Of a stretch of DNA of 55,221 nt, positions 7,796 to 16,057 are shown in pieces. How positions within the stretch are numbered: the stretch's first letter is position 1; each line of letters begins with the position of its first letter. Position numbers and translations under genes: made by a program. Location: NCBI RefSeq assembly GCF_003149045.1, contig NZ_QGDU01000025.1, forward strand, positions 1 to 55,221. Direction: 5' to 3'. A model generated the notes under the pieces. It searched no databases. It was not told the DNA's origin and worked only from the letters and a program-made list of their open reading frames with translations. The stretch comes from Fibrobacter sp. UWR4. Its GTDB lineage: Bacteria > Fibrobacterota > Fibrobacteria > Fibrobacterales > Fibrobacteraceae.

Positions 7796-9736
7796 CTAAT
7801 TTTCAAGCCAATCTGTGAAGCTTGCGTCCGAAGGCATTCTCCAGTCGGCACGGGGCGATAGACTAATGGTTCCTACCTTGGGACCGTCGGGAATGCAGCT
7901 GCGTTTGAACTGCTGGGTAAAGAAACGGCGAACAAAAAGCTTGAGGCAGCGTTCCAGTTCTTCGTCGGGATAGGAGCCGGCAAAAGCGTGCTTCGCCAGG
8001 TACAAAAGCTTGGCTGGCTCTGCACCGTACTTCGCAAAATGGTACAGATAGAAATCATGGATTTCGTAGGCGCCAAGGATGGATTCCGTCTTCTGGGCAA
8101 TCTGGCCATTTGCATCGGCAGGAAGCAGTTCCGGAGAAACCGGAGTATCCAGAATATCACGAAGAACAAAGGATAGTTCGTCTGCAGTCTTTTCATCTGC
8201 AATAAAACTGCGGGCACGGTCTGCATACCAGGCAACCACATGACGCACCAATGTTTTCGGGATATCGCAGTTCACCGCATACATGGACATGTGATCGGCA
8301 TTATAAGTGCTCCAGCCCAAGGCGATTTCAGAAAGGTCGCCGGTACCTACCACGATACCGCCTTCCTTGTTGGCCACATCCATCAGAATCTGGGTGCGTT
8401 CACGGGCCTGGACGTTTTCATAAGTCACGTTCAGAACTTCGGGATCATGACCAATGTCGCTGAAATGCTGCATGCAGGCATCCTTGATGCTTACGGTACG
8501 AAGTTCCACACCCAGCAGGTTTGCCATTTCTACCGCATTGTTCTTGGTGCGGTTGGTGGTTCCAAAACCAGGCATGGTGAGCACTAGTATTTCGGAAGCG
8601 GGGCGGTTCATCAACTTGAAGGTTTCCGCAATCACAAGCAGAGCCAAGGTAGAATCAAGGCCACCGCTCAATCCCACCACAGCACGCTTGGAATGGGACG
8701 CCTCCATGCGCTTGGCAAGGCCAGCACACTGGATGTTAAAGATTTCTCTGCAGTTTGCATCGCGAGCGTCAATATTCCCCGGAACAAAGGGCGTAGAGCA
8801 GATAAAGCGATTCAGTTCCTTCACATCCGGCAAGGGGCCGAATTCCGCTGCAGTAGCAAAATATGGCGTTGCATCAAAGTCCTGGAAAGAACCTTCGCTC
8901 AGGCGCTGCATATTCAGGCGCTGGACATCTACATCGGCATAAATGATTTCGGAATCACGACTGTAGTCCTTACGTTCCGCAAGCATGGAACCATTTTCAG
9001 CAATCATCAGATGGCCGCTGAATACCATATCGGTAGTAGATTCCTGCACACCGGCAGAAGAGTAGACGTAAGCAGCCATACAGCGGGCGGACTGGTTCAT
9101 GACCAGGTTGCGGCGGTAATCGCCCTTCCCTACTAGAGCATCGCTGGCGGAAAGATTCAGAATCACATTGGCCCCAGCCAGGGCCAGCTCACCACTAGGC
9201 GGCACGGGAGTCCACAAGTCTTCACAAAGTTCAACGCCAAAGCAAATTTCGGAACCGCTACGGATGAAGTTGGTCACAGGTACATCGCCAAAGCCAGGGA
9301 AATCCCAAGTGATGCGGTCAGCGGAATTCAGCAGATCGCGACCACTATTGAAGTGACGCTTCTCATAAAATTCGCGCTGGTTCGGCAAATGAATTTTCGG
9401 AGTGACCGCAATCAGGTTTCCACGTTGCACAAAGGCAGCACAGTTATAGAGGCGGCCAAACATGCGCAAGGGCAAACCCACCGCCACGATCATATCGGTA
9501 TCGGCGAATGCTTCCGCAATTTTCTGTAGACTCATATAGGCGTTCTTCAGCAACAGTTCCTGATGGAACAAATCGCTACAAGAATAACCCGTAATGCAAA
9601 GCTCCGGGAAAACCGTAACGGCAGCGCCTTCATCTTGAGCAAGTTTACCGCAACGAATAATTTCAGCGGTATTAAAGGCAGTATCCGCAACCTTCAGGTT
9701 GGGGCAAACAGAAGCAAATCGATAAAATCCGAACAT
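7796..9736 (-). CDS. nadE: Glutamine-dependent NAD+ synthetase
   Basis: A 646-aa two-domain enzyme that amidates deamido-NAD+ to NAD+ using glutamine-derived ammonia, the last step of NAD synthesis. The N-terminal nitrilase-type glutaminase domain (1 to about 290) has the Glu-Lys-Cys triad: E45 (FPELCITGY), K114 (TPKIHLPNQ) and C171 (GVELCEDLW). The C-terminal synthetase domain (about 330-640) has the ATP pyrophosphatase P-loop SGGLDS (357-362). The length matches the long bacterial class. There is no Shine-Dalgarno sequence; TATATTTA ends 4 nt before the ATG, which suggests a leaderless mRNA. It ends convergently with parC. It is one of several glutamine users in the window. Confidence 0.95.
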   Translation of the reverse strand: MFGFYRFASVCPNLKVADTAFNTAEIIRCGKLAQDEGAAVTVFPELCITGYSCSDLFHQELLLKNAYMSLQKIAEAFADTDMIVAVGLPLRMFGRLYNCAAFVQRGNLIAVTPKIHLPNQREFYEKRHFNSGRDLLNSADRITWDFPGFGDVPVTNFIRSGSEICFGVELCEDLWTPVPPSGELALAGANVILNLSASDALVGKGDYRRNLVMNQSARCMAAYVYSSAGVQESTTDMVFSGHLMIAENGSMLAERKDYSRDSEIIYADVDVQRLNMQRLSEGSFQDFDATPYFATAAEFGPLPDVKELNRFICSTPFVPGNIDARDANCREIFNIQCAGLAKRMEASHSKRAVVGLSGGLDSTLALLVIAETFKLMNRPASEILVLTMPGFGTTNRTKNNAVEMANLLGVELRTVSIKDACMQHFSDIGHDPEVLNVTYENVQARERTQILMDVANKEGGIVVGTGDLSEIALGWSTYNADHMSMYAVNCDIPKTLVRHVVAWYADRARSFIADEKTADELSFVLRDILDTPVSPELLPADANGQIAQKTESILGAYEIHDFYLYHFAKYGAEPAKLLYLAKHAFAGSYPDEELERCLKLFVRRFFTQQFKRSCIPDGPKVGTISLSPRADWRMPSDASFTDWLEN

Positions 9737-9740
9737 GATT

Positions 9741-9748
9741 TAAATATA
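9741..9748 (-). promoter_or_regulatory. -10-like TAnnTTTA element, nadE
   Basis: TATATTTA lies 4 nt upstream of the nadE ATG with no Shine-Dalgarno sequence. It overlaps the edge of the terminator hairpin. Confidence 0.35.
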
Positions 9749-9777
9749 AAAAAGGTCCCCTGCAGGAGACCTTTTTT
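9748..9777. terminator. Terminator of the sigma-54 activator gene
   Basis: A long symmetric hairpin (AAAAAAGGTC ... GACCTTTTTT around CCTGCAGG) follows the activator gene on the minus strand and directly precedes the nadE promoter. Confidence 0.85.
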
Positions 9778-9818
9778 AACTCAAATAAACGTCCAAATTC
9801 GGCGCGGTTTTAACTCAA

Positions 9819-11336
9819 CTACTTGTTGTTCAAGCCCAGCTTGTTCATGCGGTAGTTCATCATGCGGGGGCTGACACCCAGCTCGCGGCCTGCAGCGGAA
9901 ATGTTACCGTTGTTGCGCTTGATGGCTTCGGTGATGAGTTCACGTTCGTAGTTATTCATCATCACATCCAGCGGGGCATTTTTCATTTCGGAGGAAATAA
10001 TGGAGCCGGTGCTAAGGCTAGTCTGTAGCGAAGGCGGCAGGTTGTAGCTGTGGATGCAATCGTCGGCGGCTGTCAGCACGGCACGTTCCATGCAATTTTC
10101 AAGTTCACGGACGTTACCCGGCCAATGATAACTCATGAGCAAGTTGATGGCGGTTGTAGACAAACGAGCAACCTTCTTGTTGTAGCGCAAGTTCATCTTT
10201 TCGATGAAATGTTCTGCCAGCAAAATAATGTCGCTCTGGCGCTTTGCCAGGTCCGGCATAGAAATCGGGAAAATGTTCAAGCGGTAGAACAAGTCTTCGC
10301 GGAACAGTTTCTTTTCCATCAATTCTTCGAGATTGCGGCTGGTTGCAGCAAGGAAGCGCACATCGGAATGAAGTTCTTCGTTACTGCCCACGCGGCTGAA
10401 AGTCTTTTCCTGCAGGAAGCGGAGGAGCTTCACCTGGGTCTGCATGGTCAAATCGCCAATTTCGTCCAGGAACAAAGTACCGCCATTTGCAGCTTCTGCA
10501 CGACCGATTCTGCGGTTCACAGCGCCAGTGAAGGCGCCCTTTTCATGACCGAAGAGTTCACTTTCCACAAGGTTTTCGGGAAGGGCGGCGCAGTTCAAGG
10601 TAATGAAAGGCTTATCCTTACGGCCGGACATGTTCACGATGGCACGGGCGATCATTTCCTTACCGGTACCGCTACCACCACGGATCAAAACCGTAGCATC
10701 GGAGGGAGCCACCTGACGGACCTGCTCGTAGACAATCTGCATTTCGCGGCAGTTGCCCACCAGATCAGAAGGATTGTTGCTGAGCATGTCGCGCAGCTTG
10801 CGGTTCTCTTCGCGGAGGGCGTCTTGCTCAGCGTGCATTTCGATGCATTCGTTGGCAGCGTCACCAGTGATGTTGGCGATAATTTCCAGAAGAGCCACGT
10901 CGCGGTCCAAATCCGTAGCGCCGTCCACCGGGCGGTCCACAGAAAGGGTACCGATCAAATCTTCGTCATGAATCAGAGGTACGCAAATGAAGGCCACCTG
11001 GCTATCGTAATTGCGGGAGCCAGTGCGGTTCAAAAAGCGGGAATCCTTGCGCAGGTCAGGAATCACATGGCTGCGGCGAGTTTCCGCCACATGGCCCGTA
11101 ATACCTTCACCAATATGATACTGGCCCAGCTGCTTTTCGGCATCATCCAACCCGTGGGAGGATTCAATCTTCAGGGTATCCCCAAAACGCAGCGTAAAGG
11201 TGCCGCGAAGCATCCCCAGTTCCGAATCCAGAATGGACAGAACGTTGGACAGTAGCTTTTCCACGTTACGTTCGTGGATGATAGCAGCACTGATCTTTTG
11301 GATCACAGCGATTTCTGGGCCGATTGGTTGTTTCAT
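9819..11336 (-). CDS. Sigma-54-dependent activator, NifA/NtrC type (GAF-AAA+-Fis)
   Basis: A 505-aa bacterial enhancer-binding protein. A GAF sensor domain covers about 20-165 in place of a receiver domain. The AAA+ domain (about 185-420) has Walker A GSGTGKE (221-227), the sigma-54-contacting GAFTGA loop (267-272), Walker B LFLDE (288-292) and an arginine-finger region (REDLFYRL). A Fis-type helix-turn-helix ends the protein (about 471-505: NISAAGRELGVSPRMMNYRM). Architecture and motifs place it near NifA. It follows dapF-dapL on the same strand after 71 bp. Its own sigma-70-like promoter is covered by a TTACA-N5-TGTAA palindrome also found before four sigma-54 promoters here. I infer that it controls glnN, gltBD, pyrG and dapF and represses itself; the signal seen by the GAF domain is unknown. 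Confidence 0.93.
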   Translation of the reverse strand: MKQPIGPEIAVIQKISAAIIHERNVEKLLSNVLSILDSELGMLRGTFTLRFGDTLKIESSHGLDDAEKQLGQYHIGEGITGHVAETRRSHVIPDLRKDSRFLNRTGSRNYDSQVAFICVPLIHDEDLIGTLSVDRPVDGATDLDRDVALLEIIANITGDAANECIEMHAEQDALREENRKLRDMLSNNPSDLVGNCREMQIVYEQVRQVAPSDATVLIRGGSGTGKEMIARAIVNMSGRKDKPFITLNCAALPENLVESELFGHEKGAFTGAVNRRIGRAEAANGGTLFLDEIGDLTMQTQVKLLRFLQEKTFSRVGSNEELHSDVRFLAATSRNLEELMEKKLFREDLFYRLNIFPISMPDLAKRQSDIILLAEHFIEKMNLRYNKKVARLSTTAINLLMSYHWPGNVRELENCMERAVLTAADDCIHSYNLPPSLQTSLSTGSIISSEMKNAPLDVMMNNYERELITEAIKRNNGNISAAGRELGVSPRMMNYRMNKLGLNNK

Positions 11337-11361
11337 AGGAGTCTCTTGGTTCGGAATCTAA

Positions 11362-11380
11362 TTTTACATAAAATGTAAAA
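11362..11380. promoter_or_regulatory. Perfect TTTTACAT-N3-ATGTAAAA palindrome (autoregulatory box)
   Basis: This 19-bp palindrome has core TTACA-TAAAA-TGTAA (11364-11378). It lies 26-44 bp upstream of the activator ATG and fully contains the predicted -10 hexamer, so binding should block transcription. It is the only single box located over a sigma-70-type promoter. Confidence 0.7.
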
Positions 11381-11400
11381 CAAATTTTTTTCTAAGTCAA
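11372..11400 (-). promoter_or_regulatory. Sigma-70-type promoter of the activator gene
   Basis: On the minus strand, TTGACT (11395-11400), a 17-bp spacer and TACATT (11372-11377) make a plausible -35/-10 pair in the dapL-activator gap. This would give the regulator its own promoter separate from dapF-dapL. Confidence 0.5.
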
Positions 11401-11407
11401 CTTATTT

Positions 11408-12616
11408 TTAAAGTTTTTCCTTAATACGCTTCAGGGCCACCTTGGTCTGTTCGTGGTCGCCGAAGGCGGTCAAGCGGAAGTAACCTTCGCCGCAGGGACC
11501 GAAGCCCGAGCCCGGGGTACCCACCACTTCGCAGGTAACGAGCAAGCGGTCGAAGAAGTCGAAGGACTTTTCGCCTTCGGGCAACTTCCACCAGATGTAG
11601 GGAGCGTGTTCGCCACCAAATACGGTATAGCCGGCGGCGGTGAGTTCGGTGCGGATCATGGCGGCGGTGTCCATGTAGCCCTTGATCACAGCCTTAGTCT
11701 GTTCCCAGCCTACGGGAGTGTAGATGGATTCGGCGGCGCGCTGAACCACGTAGTTCACGCCGTTAAACTTGGTGCACTGACGGCGATTCCACATGGCGCG
11801 GAGCTTGCCCAGTTCGTGAGGAACGATGGTGTAAGCGCAACGGACGCCGGTAAAGCCAGCAGTCTTACTGAAGCTGCGGAACTCGATAGCGCAAGTGCGG
11901 GCGCCCGGAATTTCGTAAATGGAGTGAGGCAGGGATTCATCCTGGATGTAGCAGTTGTAAGCACCATCGAAGAGGATCACAGCGCCAGTTTCGTTGGCGT
12001 AGTCCACGAACTTCTGGAGGGTTTCGCGGCTAAGCACGGTGCCCGTCGGGTTGTTGGGGCTGCACAGGTAAATCAGCTGCACCGGGTTCTTGGGAAGGTC
12101 CGGCTGGAAATTGTTTTCGGCGGTAGAAGCCAGGTAGGTGACTTCAGAGAAATGGCCATCATCCTGCATAAAGCCGGTACGGCCTGCCATCACGTTGGAA
12201 TCCAGGTAAACAGGATAAACCGGGTCGGGAATGGCAATCTTTACGTCGGCGGCAAAAAGTTCCTGAATGTTGGCCACGTCGCACTTGGAACCGTCACTGA
12301 CGAACACATCGTCCGGATCCATTTCAACACCGCGGGGAGTATATTCGCCGCGGATGATGGCTTCGCGCAAGAAGTCGTAACCCTGTTCCGGACCGTAACC
12401 GCGGAAGGTGTCCTTGCAGGCCATTTCGTCAACAGCCTTGTGCATAGCTTCAATAGCGGCAGGGATAATGGGAGTGGTCACATCGCCGATACCCAGACGG
12501 ATAATGTCGGCATTGGCGTGGGTGCCCTGATATTCCTTGATCTTCTTGGCGATGGTAGAGAAAAGGTAGCTGCCAGGAAGACGATCGTAAAATGGGTTAA
12601 TGATAGATTCGTTCAT
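11408..12616 (-). CDS. dapL: LL-diaminopimelate aminotransferase
   Basis: A 402-aa PLP-dependent class I/II aminotransferase converting tetrahydrodipicolinate to LL-DAP with glutamate as amino donor, bypassing the succinylase/acetylase route. Diagnostic pieces are the N-terminus INPFYDRLPGSYLF, IRLGIGDVTTP, CSPNNPTGT, the PLP-lysine motif SFSKTAGFTGVRC and FGDHEQTKVALKRIKEKL. The length matches DapL (about 400-410). It lies downstream of dapF, the next enzyme of the pathway, separated by 211 bp of AT-rich repeat-like sequence. It lies upstream of the sigma-54 activator. Use of glutamate ties it to the GOGAT/GS genes of the window. Confidence 0.95.
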   Translation of the reverse strand: MNESIINPFYDRLPGSYLFSTIAKKIKEYQGTHANADIIRLGIGDVTTPIIPAAIEAMHKAVDEMACKDTFRGYGPEQGYDFLREAIIRGEYTPRGVEMDPDDVFVSDGSKCDVANIQELFAADVKIAIPDPVYPVYLDSNVMAGRTGFMQDDGHFSEVTYLASTAENNFQPDLPKNPVQLIYLCSPNNPTGTVLSRETLQKFVDYANETGAVILFDGAYNCYIQDESLPHSIYEIPGARTCAIEFRSFSKTAGFTGVRCAYTIVPHELGKLRAMWNRRQCTKFNGVNYVVQRAAESIYTPVGWEQTKAVIKGYMDTAAMIRTELTAAGYTVFGGEHAPYIWWKLPEGEKSFDFFDRLLVTCEVVGTPGSGFGPCGEGYFRLTAFGDHEQTKVALKRIKEKL

Positions 12617-12827
12617 AATTTAGGTTCCAGGTTCGAGGCTCGAGGCCCGAGTTTTTTTGTTTAAATTTTTCAAGTGAAGCGACGGATTCAATTGAGGATT
12701 GATGATTGACGATTATTTAGCTAGGCGGCTATACGACACTTTAAACTATGTTTATTAGTGGCAGTTATCCACTTTGTGGAGAAGCCGCGATTATTCTAAT
12801 CATCAATTATCCATTATCAATTATCCA
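12617..12827. other. AT-rich intergenic spacer with short repeats between dapF and dapL
   Basis: Within this 211-bp gap are short degenerate repeats: TTGAGGATTGATGATTGACG near 12691, and CAATTATCCATTAT-type units three times in tandem at about 12801-12836. A second feature is GGTTCGAGGCTCGAGGCCCGAG near 12628-12650. No gene or clear promoter is visible. Confidence 0.55.
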
Positions 12828-13685
12828 TTATACATTACCTCTAAAGCATTCCTTCGCGGGACCGGTCATGAGGACGGGGCCGCCTTCTTCGTGCTTGATG
12901 TGGAGGGTTCCGCCATCCAGAATCACGTCGGATTCAAGGCCTACGCGGTTTGTACGCTGGGCCGCCACCAAAGTGGCGCAACTGCCGGTACCGCAAGCCA
13001 TGGTAATGCCACAGCCCCGTTCCCACACGCGCATACGGATCTTGCCCGGTTCCATCACCTGGGCGAATTCAATGTTACAGCGGTCCGGGAACTGCTTGTC
13101 GTGTTCCAGAACGGGACCCCAGTTTTCCAGTTCCACCTTGTCGATGTCGTCCACGAAAATCACCGTGTGGGGATTGCCCATGGAAACCGTTTCGCCGGTA
13201 AAGTCAAAAGTATTTGCAGTCAGCTTGATGGTGCCCAGGAAGTCGCGAGGAGCACCCATATCCACACACACACGGCCATCGTCCAGAATGGTGGGCTTGA
13301 TCAGGCCGCTCTTGGTGTGCAAAACAAAAGAAGTCCCGTTGCCGAGGCCACGAGACACAATAAACTTCGCAACGCAACGGGTGGCGTTACCGCACATGGC
13401 AGCTTCGGAACCATCGGCGTTAAAGATGCGCATCTCGAAATCGATGCCGTTACCCTTGCCGTCGCTAGTTGCGCGAATGTCCTTTTCGGCCACCACGTAT
13501 TCTTCGGAACTCTTCAGGGGAGTCACCACCACCACGCCATCGGCACCAATACCGAAGCGACGGTCGCAAAGTTCAATGACACGCTGCTCCAGGTCCTTGC
13601 CCAAAGTCATGTCAAAAGATTCACCCGGCTCAACGAGAACAAAGTCGTTGCCCAGACCAGTCCATTTAGAGAATTTCAGAGACAT
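12828..13685 (-). CDS. dapF: Diaminopimelate epimerase
   Basis: A 285-aa PLP-independent epimerase that converts LL-DAP to meso-DAP for peptidoglycan and lysine. The two catalytic cysteines sit in AAMCGNATRC and MACGTGSCATL, and the start MSLKFSKWTGLGNDFVLVE is typical. The last residues reach 12828. An AAGGA Shine-Dalgarno sequence precedes the ATG at 13685. Upstream on the same strand lies an excellent sigma-54 promoter (13717-13731) plus paired enhancer-like boxes, which is unusual for a wall/lysine gene. It precedes dapL and the activator and is probably the first gene of that minus-strand cluster. Confidence 0.95.
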   Translation of the reverse strand: MSLKFSKWTGLGNDFVLVEPGESFDMTLGKDLEQRVIELCDRRFGIGADGVVVVTPLKSSEEYVVAEKDIRATSDGKGNGIDFEMRIFNADGSEAAMCGNATRCVAKFIVSRGLGNGTSFVLHTKSGLIKPTILDDGRVCVDMGAPRDFLGTIKLTANTFDFTGETVSMGNPHTVIFVDDIDKVELENWGPVLEHDKQFPDRCNIEFAQVMEPGKIRMRVWERGCGITMACGTGSCATLVAAQRTNRVGLESDVILDGGTLHIKHEEGGPVLMTGPAKECFRGNV

Positions 13686-13716
13686 AAATTGTAATCCTTA
13701 TTTTCGCCATAGATAC

Positions 13717-13731
13717 GCAAAAAACGTGCCA
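13717..13731 (-). promoter_or_regulatory. Sigma-54 promoter of dapF
   Basis: Read on the minus strand, TGGCAC (13726-13731), a 5-nt spacer GTTTT and TTGC (13717-13720), followed by G, match the sigma-54 -24/-12 consensus exactly. It lies about 32 bp upstream of the ATG. Confidence 0.85.
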
Positions 13732-13732
13732 C

Positions 13733-13751
13733 TTTTACATTTTTAGTAAAA
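13733..13751. promoter_or_regulatory. Imperfect TTACA-N5-AGTAA box abutting the dapF -24 element
   Basis: TTTTACAT-TTT-TAGTAAAA is a one-mismatch version of the 19-bp palindrome, 1 bp from the -24 element. This position could interfere with the sigma-54 holoenzyme, or serve the divergent gene. Confidence 0.5.
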
Positions 13752-13815
13752 GCAGCGAATTTCGTTAAATTTTAACGATTCCCGAAAATATGCGGATTTC
13801 AAGATTTGAAAGATA

Positions 13816-13861
13816 TTACAATTTGTGTAAATACTATAATTTTGCTTTACATTTTATGTAA
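13816..13861. promoter_or_regulatory. Paired enhancer-like boxes upstream of dapF (31 bp apart)
   Basis: Two perfect TTACA-N5-TGTAA palindromes start at 13816 and 13847. The second is embedded in a 21-bp palindrome (13844-13864). The pair centre is about 107 bp from the dapF -24 element. It also lies upstream of the divergent SDR gene. Confidence 0.7.
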
Positions 13862-13952
13862 AGCAAAAGAAATAGGAATAAAATCTCCCCCTTTTCCGCT
13901 CATTACGGGCTTTTACATACAAACACTCTATTATTTTCTATACTTACCCGCC

Positions 13953-14714
13953 ATGAGATACGCAGTGATTACAGGCGCCAGCTCGGGTATCGGCGCCGAA
14001 TTCGCAAAAAATTTATCTGCCCGCGGTTATGGTCTTATTCTTGTAGCTCGCCGTGAGGATCGATTGCGCGCACTGGCCTCCGAATTAGGCACGCCTGCTG
14101 AAATTTTCACAGCAGACCTTTCACAGCAAACCGAATGCGATCGTCTAGGACAATTCCTGGACAATTTCGATATTGGCGTTTTCATCAACAACGCCGGTTT
14201 TGGAGATTGCGGATTTTTCCCGGAAACAGACCTGGAAAAAGAACTGCGTATGATTAACGTGAACATAGTGGCCCTGCACCTGCTTTCCAAGCTTGCAGTA
14301 AAAGTTCTTTCCAAGAAAGGAGGCCACCTTCTTAACGTGGGGTCCAGCGCAGGACTTATGCCCGCGGGTCCCTACATGGCCACCTACTACGCCACCAAGG
14401 CTTATGTGGTTAGCCTCACCCAGGCCATAGCAATTGAACTGGAAGAAGCACGATCTTGCGTTTCCGCCAGCGTCTTATGCCCAGGGCCGGTCAATACAGA
14501 ATTCAATCACGTTGCAAACGTGCAATTTTCCCTGCCGGGAATTTCCGCAAAATTCTGCGCCAGCTATGCCCTAAAGCAAATGTTCAAGAAACAGACGATT
14601 ATTGTCCCTGGCGTCATGATGAAGGCAGCGGGAATCGTAAGCAAAATCTTCCCCCGCCATCTTGTAGCAAAGATTGCAGGCAGTCAACAAAAGAAAAAAA
14701 TCGGAAAAAAGTAA
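13953..14714 (+). CDS. Short-chain dehydrogenase/reductase (YqjQ/DltE-like)
   Basis: A 253-aa classical SDR oxidoreductase of unknown substrate. It has the NAD(P) motif TGASSGIG (7-14), the NNAG-type motif (FINNAGFGD), catalytic Ser in VGSSAGL and Y-x3-K in YYATKAY. The first Arg after the Rossmann motif (ARRED) suggests NADP(H). I take the ATG at 13953; a longer reading frame back to 13806 would cover the regulatory boxes and has no domain. TATACT ends 8 nt before the ATG and there is no Shine-Dalgarno sequence, so a very short leader is likely. It is divergent from dapF and shares its box-bearing intergenic region. A terminator follows. Confidence 0.88.
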   Translation: MRYAVITGASSGIGAEFAKNLSARGYGLILVARREDRLRALASELGTPAEIFTADLSQQTECDRLGQFLDNFDIGVFINNAGFGDCGFFPETDLEKELRMINVNIVALHLLSKLAVKVLSKKGGHLLNVGSSAGLMPAGPYMATYYATKAYVVSLTQAIAIELEEARSCVSASVLCPGPVNTEFNHVANVQFSLPGISAKFCASYALKQMFKKQTIIVPGVMMKAAGIVSKIFPRHLVAKIAGSQQKKKIGKK

Positions 14715-14719
14715 AATCA

Positions 14720-14751
14720 AAAAGGTCAGGCATCCAAATGCTAGACCTTTT
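14720..14751 (+). terminator. Terminator after the SDR gene
   Basis: Stem AAAAGGTC / GACCTTTT has an inner GCAT / ATGC stem and ends in a short T-run. Confidence 0.75.
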
Positions 14752-14805
14752 CGGTAAACTACAAGATTTTCAAGAGTACCGCCCAGCAACTAGGTGGGAT
14801 ATTCA

Positions 14806-14813
14806 TATTTTTG
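14806..14813 (+). promoter_or_regulatory. -10-like TAnnTTTG element, FISUMP lipoprotein
   Basis: TATTTTTG lies 4 nt upstream of the ATG at 14818 with no Shine-Dalgarno sequence. A leaderless mRNA is likely. Confidence 0.45.
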
Positions 14814-14817
14814 TACC

Positions 14818-15981
14818 ATGAAGTTTTTGAATCTTTATTTGCTAATACTTATCGCATGTACACTCTTTTTCGCCTGCGATGATTCAACCAGCGCAAATTC
14901 ATCGAACATCCAAAACGACACCGCAAAAGAAGATACGGTCTACGTCCAGGACACCATCCGCATCATTGATTCATTAAGCATTCACGACACCATAAAGGTT
15001 CCCGAGTATTTCAAGGACACCGTAAAAGTCAAGGATACCGTAAAAGTCAAGGATACCATTATCGTCCGTGACACGGTTATCAAGGAAGTCGACAATTGCA
15101 CCATTTCTAACAACGACGACGGCTCCATCACCCTCACTTGCGGTGAGGACATCCATCAACTTTTTGAAGCACTCTGCGACGGGCGTCCTTACGATGCTCG
15201 CGTACAGGCTTGCAAAGACGGAAACGTCAAAGATCTCTGCGGAAACGAGGAATACGACAAGGGAACGTACCTTTGCGAAAACGGGAAACTGTACCCCTAC
15301 TTTGTCGATTCCCGCGACAAGCAAGTCTACAAGACCGTGACCATCGGCGAACAAACCTGGATGGCGCAAAACCTCAATTTCAGGGCGGATTCAAGCTGGT
15401 GCGGTGGCGGCGTAGACCATACGACCACGGAAGGCGACTGCAATACTTACGGAAGGCTTTATAGCTGGACCACCGCCATGAACATTCCTGAAAAGTACGA
15501 CACGACTAAAGCAGAGGGAACAGACCTTATCCAGAATCTTCACCGCGGCTTATGTCCCGTTGGATGGCACATTCCAGACATCAGCGAATGGAAGACCCTT
15601 TACAACTACGTTATGGAGCAAAATCCAGACGTACCTTACGATGTCCAGATGAAATCCGACAGTCTCTGGGAAAATAAAAGCACCGCAGATTACAAGTCTG
15701 CGGCACAGCCTGGCATGAACCTTACCGGATTCAACGTACTCCCCGCGGGAGTCAGGAGCAGATCCCCGCTCCATTGGGCGGCTGCAGTAAACAACGGCTT
15801 ATTCATTAACGAATCCAACATTACCTATTTCATCACCGTCAGCGAAAGTACGGATTCTCATTTCAGTTACCAAACGTTCACTGGCTACATCTTATCAAAT
15901 AACCACGCCTATCAAGTTCCAAACGAAAGCAACGGATATTCAAAAATGATGTCGGCATCCGTCCGCTGCATCAAGAATTAA
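14818..15981 (+). CDS. Fibrobacter major paralogous (FISUMP) domain lipoprotein
   Basis: A 387-aa surface lipoprotein. The ATG at 14818 gives a signal peptide with lipobox (LFFAC, Cys 20), whereas an upstream in-frame ATG would spoil it. After the Cys comes a Ser/Asn linker, then a stalk of short repeats based on DTVKVKDT (about 50-85). A Cys-containing segment follows (about 95-145). The C-terminal FISUMP domain (about 165-387) starts with YKTVTIGEQTWMAQNLNF and includes YGRLYSW, LCPVGWHIPDISEWKTL and a closing SVRCIKN. This family is characteristic of Fibrobacter and related gut bacteria and is exported to the envelope; its biochemical role is unknown. It is monocistronic. Confidence 0.9.
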   Translation: MKFLNLYLLILIACTLFFACDDSTSANSSNIQNDTAKEDTVYVQDTIRIIDSLSIHDTIKVPEYFKDTVKVKDTVKVKDTIIVRDTVIKEVDNCTISNNDDGSITLTCGEDIHQLFEALCDGRPYDARVQACKDGNVKDLCGNEEYDKGTYLCENGKLYPYFVDSRDKQVYKTVTIGEQTWMAQNLNFRADSSWCGGGVDHTTTEGDCNTYGRLYSWTTAMNIPEKYDTTKAEGTDLIQNLHRGLCPVGWHIPDISEWKTLYNYVMEQNPDVPYDVQMKSDSLWENKSTADYKSAAQPGMNLTGFNVLPAGVRSRSPLHWAAAVNNGLFINESNITYFITVSESTDSHFSYQTFTGYILSNNHAYQVPNESNGYSKMMSASVRCIKN

Positions 15982-16000
15982 GTTGACTTAATTCAACAAA

Positions 16001-16032
16001 GAAGGCCGCCAGCGATTTTTCGCCAGCGGCCC
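16001..16032. terminator. Hairpin between the FISUMP gene and gltD
   Basis: GGCCGC / GCGGCC with inner GCGA / TCGC forms a stable stem between convergent genes. T-runs are weak, so this is a probable bidirectional terminator. Confidence 0.55.
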
Positions 16033-16057
16033 GTGTTGTTACACAAGGAACTCTTTA

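Noticed and set aside
13806-13952. A longer N-terminus for the SDR protein starting at 13806
   Set aside because: It would place the Rossmann motif 50 residues in and run through the palindromic boxes; the ATG at 13953 fits the family exactly.
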